Shown here piece after piece: positions 35,755 to 40,242 of a DNA stretch of 40,242 nt. The notes under the pieces are model-generated. The model was given only the letters and a program-made list of their open reading frames with translations, had not been told where the DNA came from and did no database searches. Each line of letters starts with the position of its first letter. The stretch's first letter is position 1. This DNA comes from Pseudonocardia sp. (GTDB lineage: Bacteria; Actinomycetota; Actinomycetes; Mycobacteriales; Pseudonocardiaceae): the NCBI RefSeq assembly GCF_025465255.1, contig NZ_JAODNI010000127.1, positions 1-40,242 of the forward strand, in the 5' to 3' direction. The position numbers and the translations under genes were made by a program.

Positions 35755-37082
35755 TCACCTGGTGCGGCGGTCCTTGAGGCGCTGCAGCTTGCCGACCGAG
35801 CGCTCCAGCGAGTCCGGCTCCACGACCTCGCATGTCACGGACACGCCGATGCCGTCCTTGACCGCCTTGACGAGCTCGGCCGCCGCGGCCTCCCGGCGTT
35901 CGGGGGTGGTGTCCTCGCGCGCCTCGACCCGTACCGCGAGGGCGTCCATCCGGCCCTCGGTGGTCAGCTCGAGCTGGAAGTGCGGGGCGAACCCCGCCGT
36001 ACGCAGGACGATCTCCTCGATCTGGGTCGGGAAGAGGTTGACCCCGCGCAGGATGATCATGTCGTCGCTGCGGCCGGTGATCTTGGCCATCCGGCGCATC
36101 GAGGGGCGCGCGGTGCCGGGCAGCAACGTCGTCAGGTCGCGGGTGCGGTACCGGATGATCGGCAACGCCTCCTTGGTCAGCGACGTGAAGAGGAGCTCGC
36201 CCTCCTCGCCGTCCGGCAGGGGAGTGCCGTCGAGGGGGTCCACGACCTCGGGCAGGAAGTGGTCCTCCCAGATGTGCAGGCCGTCCTTGGTCTCCACGCA
36301 CTCCTGCGAGACACCCGGGCCCATGACCTCGGACAACCCGTAGATGTCGACGGCGTGGATGTTCATCCGCTCCTCGATCTCGGAGCGCATCTGCTCGGTC
36401 CACGGCTCGGCGCCGAAGATGCCGACCTTCAGCGACGTCGCCCGCGGGTCGATGCCCTGGCGCGCGAACTCGTCGAGCAGGGTCAGCATGTAGCTCGGGG
36501 TGAGCATGATGACGTCCGGCTCGAAGTCGGAGATGAGCTGGACCTGCCGCGGGGTCATGCCGCCGGACACCGGGATCACCGTCGCGCCGAGCTTCTCGAT
36601 GCCGTAGTGCGCGCCGAGGCCGCCGGTGAACAGGCCGTAGCCGTAGGCATTGTGGATCTTCTGGCCCGGGCGGCCGCCGGCGGCGCGGATGGAGCGGGCG
36701 ATGAGCCCGGCCCAGTCGTCGATGTCCTTCGCGGTGTAGCCCACGACGGTCGGCTTGCCGGTGGTGCCGGACGACGCGTGGACGCGACGGACCTGCTCCT
36801 GCGGCACGGCGAACATGCCGAACGGGTAGTTGTCCCGCAGGTCCTTCTTGCTCGTCGTCGGGAACCTGGCGATGTCCGCGAGCTCGCGGCAGTCGTCCGG
36901 GTGCACGCCGTGGGCGTCGAAGGCGCGGCGGTAGTGCGGGACGTTCGCGTAGGCGTGCCGCAGCGTCCACTGCAGACGCGAGAGCTGCAGGGCGCGCAGC
37001 TCGTCGGCGGACATGCGCTCGGCCGGGTCGAGCGTCTCCGGCGCCGGGGCGTCGCCGAGCCGGCGGGCGGGGGCCGTGGTGG

Positions 37083-37086
<4 letters not shown>
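35755..37086 (-). CDS. paaK: Phenylacetate-CoA ligase
   Basis: 443 residues. The ATP-binding loop is HASSGTTGKPTVVGY (SSGTTGKP at 105-112), followed by HNAYGYGLFTGGLGAHYG, DIYGLSEVMGPGV, YRTRDLT and TGRSDDMIILRGVNLFPTQIEE, all diagnostic of PaaK. It converts phenylacetate, ATP and CoA to phenylacetyl-CoA, the entry step of aerobic phenylacetate degradation. The GTG at 37086 overlaps the paaZ stop (GTGA); the longer open frame upstream lies inside paaZ in another frame and is spurious. The epoxidase genes paaABCDE are not in the window. Confidence 0.97.
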
Positions 37087-39137
<2,051 letters not shown>

Positions 39138-39222
39138 GTGCTCTCCTCGTCGTCGGGGAAGGTCTGACCCCGCTCGTGCGGCGGGACGGCGCACGCCGGA
39201 CGGCATCCTCCCGGACCCGCGG

Positions 39223-39256
39223 CGAACGATCGTTCGGTTGTCGGGGAGGCTAGCAT
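39223..39256. promoter_or_regulatory. Operator palindrome and leaderless promoter between paaZ and the paaG-like gene
   Basis: CGAACGATCGTTCG (39223-39236) is a perfect 14-bp palindrome centred between the divergent starts. On the plus strand TAGCAT (39251-39256) ends 6 bases before the GTG at 39263. A TetR-type regulator such as a PaaR is the likely binder; none is encoded next to it here. Confidence 0.55.
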
Positions 39257-39262
39257 GACGCC

Positions 39263-40105
39263 GTGCAGACGAACAGTGGTGCAGGCACCGAAGCCGGCTC
39301 GAAGGACGTCGACCCCGCGGTCCTGGTGGCCGTGGACGAGCAGGACCCGGCCGTCGCGATCGTGACGCTGAACCGGCCGGCCAAGCGCAACGCGTTGACC
39401 GTCGAGCTCAAGGAAGCCCTGGTGGAGGCCCTGGAGCGGGTCGCGGCGGACACGAGAGTGCGGGCGGTCGTGCTGGCGGGGTCGGGGAAGTCGTTCTGCG
39501 TCGGGCAGGATCTCGGCGAGCACGCGAAGGCGTTGGAGGCGGACGCCGCCACGTCGTTCGACACGGTGGAGAAGCACTACAACCCGATCGTTCGGGCACT
39601 GGCGACGATGCCGAAGCCCGTGGTCGCCGCGATCAACGGTGGCGCTGTGGGCGCGGGGCTCGGGTTCGCCCTCGCATGCGACCTGCGCGTCGCCGCGGAC
39701 ACCGCGAGCTTCGCGACGGCGTTCGCGGCGATCGGGCTGACGGCGGACTCGGGCCTCTCGGCCAGCCTCGTGCACTCCCTCGGTGCCGCCCGGGCCACCG
39801 AGCTGCTGCTCCTGGGGGAGTCCTTCGACGCGGCCCAGGCGAAGGCGTCGGGCCTGGTCAGGGCGGTCGTCCCGGTGGAGGCGGTGCTGGAGACCGCGCT
39901 GGAGCTGGCCCGCAGGCTGGCGGCCGGCCCCACGCTGGCGTACGCCGAGATCAAGAAGGCGGTCGCGCTCGGCGCGGTGTCGTCGCTGGACACGGTGCTC
40001 GAGGCCGAGGGTGCGGCGCAGGCCCGGCTGGGCGTCACGAAGGACCACCGGGTCGCGGTCGAGGCGTTCCTGGCCAAGCAGCGGCCGGCCTTCGAGGGCG
40101 CGTGA
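39263..40105 (+). CDS. Enoyl-CoA hydratase/isomerase, PaaG-like
   Basis: 280 residues, crotonase fold. The oxyanion hole segments are GSGKSFCVGQDLGEH (about 73-87) and NGGAVGAGLGFALACD (125-140). The active-site acid is Asp162 in AIGLTADSGLS, the position used by PaaG (ring 1,2-epoxyphenylacetyl-CoA isomerase), with no second glutamate of a typical hydratase. The location opposite paaZ supports a PaaG-type role, opening the path to oxepin-CoA. An N-terminal stretch of about 18 residues before VLVAVDEQDPAVAIVTLNRP is extra. The GTG at 39263 fits the -10 box; the gene ends 140 bases before the window edge. Confidence 0.85.
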   Translation: MQTNSGAGTEAGSKDVDPAVLVAVDEQDPAVAIVTLNRPAKRNALTVELKEALVEALERVAADTRVRAVVLAGSGKSFCVGQDLGEHAKALEADAATSFDTVEKHYNPIVRALATMPKPVVAAINGGAVGAGLGFALACDLRVAADTASFATAFAAIGLTADSGLSASLVHSLGAARATELLLLGESFDAAQAKASGLVRAVVPVEAVLETALELARRLAAGPTLAYAEIKKAVALGAVSSLDTVLEAEGAAQARLGVTKDHRVAVEAFLAKQRPAFEGA

Positions 40106-40195
40106 CCCGCCGGTCGCGAGGGAGGGGCACGATGTGGACGTGATCGGACACGAGTCGTTCGGGGGCGGCGCACCCCGGGACGACGCGCGCCGTCC

Positions 40196-40242
40196 GGCGC
40201 GACGCGCGTGGTCGACGGCGCGCGTGGCGTCACTCCGCGCGC
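40196..40242. repeat. GC-rich palindromic intergenic repeat, copy 2 (cut by window edge)
   Basis: GGCGCGACGCGCG (40196-40208) and TCGACGGCGCGCGTGGCG (40212-40229) match blocks of the repeat at 4042-4095 (13/13 and 17/18 identities) in the same order and relative strand, but 3 rather than 22 bases apart. It follows the paaG-like gene. An open frame from about 40138 crosses it but resembles nothing. Confidence 0.5.

Noticed and set aside
40129..40242. Possible new gene starting near 40135-40138 and leaving the window
   Set aside because: The short readable part is low-complexity Arg/Ala/Gly sequence over the palindromic repeat with no recognisable N-terminus.

Overview
The window is very GC-rich DNA with many GTG starts, dense operons and GTGA/ATGA stop-start overlaps. 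Its gene content (DUF5709 protein, amtB-glnK, paa genes, an EphD-like fusion, nitrile hydratase remnants, a SARP-type regulator stub) points to an actinomycete, most likely a member of the Pseudonocardiaceae. This placement rests on gene content and codon style only. I saw no tRNA, rRNA, CRISPR array, transposase or phage gene.

Layout. 1-1155: a cut-off FAD oxidoreductase, then an AraC regulator followed by a VOC protein. 1200-3938: an IclR regulator divergent from acetaldehyde dehydrogenase and 4-hydroxy-2-oxovalerate aldolase, the last two steps of a meta-cleavage pathway. 4099-7550: a decaying region holding a frameshifted SnoaL-like gene, an acyl-CoA dehydrogenase, an intact nitrile hydratase accessory gene beside a gutted alpha-subunit gene, an intact AlkB gene, and remnants of a multicopper oxidase and a nitronate monooxygenase. 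7583-8941: a terminator and ribBA.

9133-14815: a six-gene branched-chain-amino-acid-type ABC importer operon ending in a PRISE-like short-chain reductase, every junction a 4-base overlap. 14954-19864: an MHS-family transporter, an MBL-fold hydrolase divergent from a nitronate monooxygenase-like gene with its MarR regulator, and a second MarR gene with a clear operator. 19923-22547: a drug-exporter-type MFS protein fused to three carboxypeptidase-regulatory-like domains. 22558-22728: a SARP regulator stub. 22952-26227: a single-chain acyl-CoA carboxylase. 26232-27949: amtB-glnK.

28164-29272: an Ohr peroxidase divergent from a TetR regulator, with an inverted pair of identical 17-bp operators between them. 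29297-31456: an acyl-CoA synthetase and a DUF5709 protein. 31470-35648: a four-gene coupled operon of an EphD-like hydrolase/dehydrogenase fusion, a PF10118 protein with a diiron-type ligand set, a 2Fe-2S ferredoxin reductase and a TetR regulator; this is the best candidate here for an undescribed enzyme system. 35755-40105: paaZ-paaK divergent from a paaG-like gene across a 14-bp palindrome.

Together the genes describe a catabolic soil or environmental actinomycete handling aromatic acids, fatty acyl-CoAs, lipids and small organics. Several genes appear to be transcribed as leaderless mRNAs.
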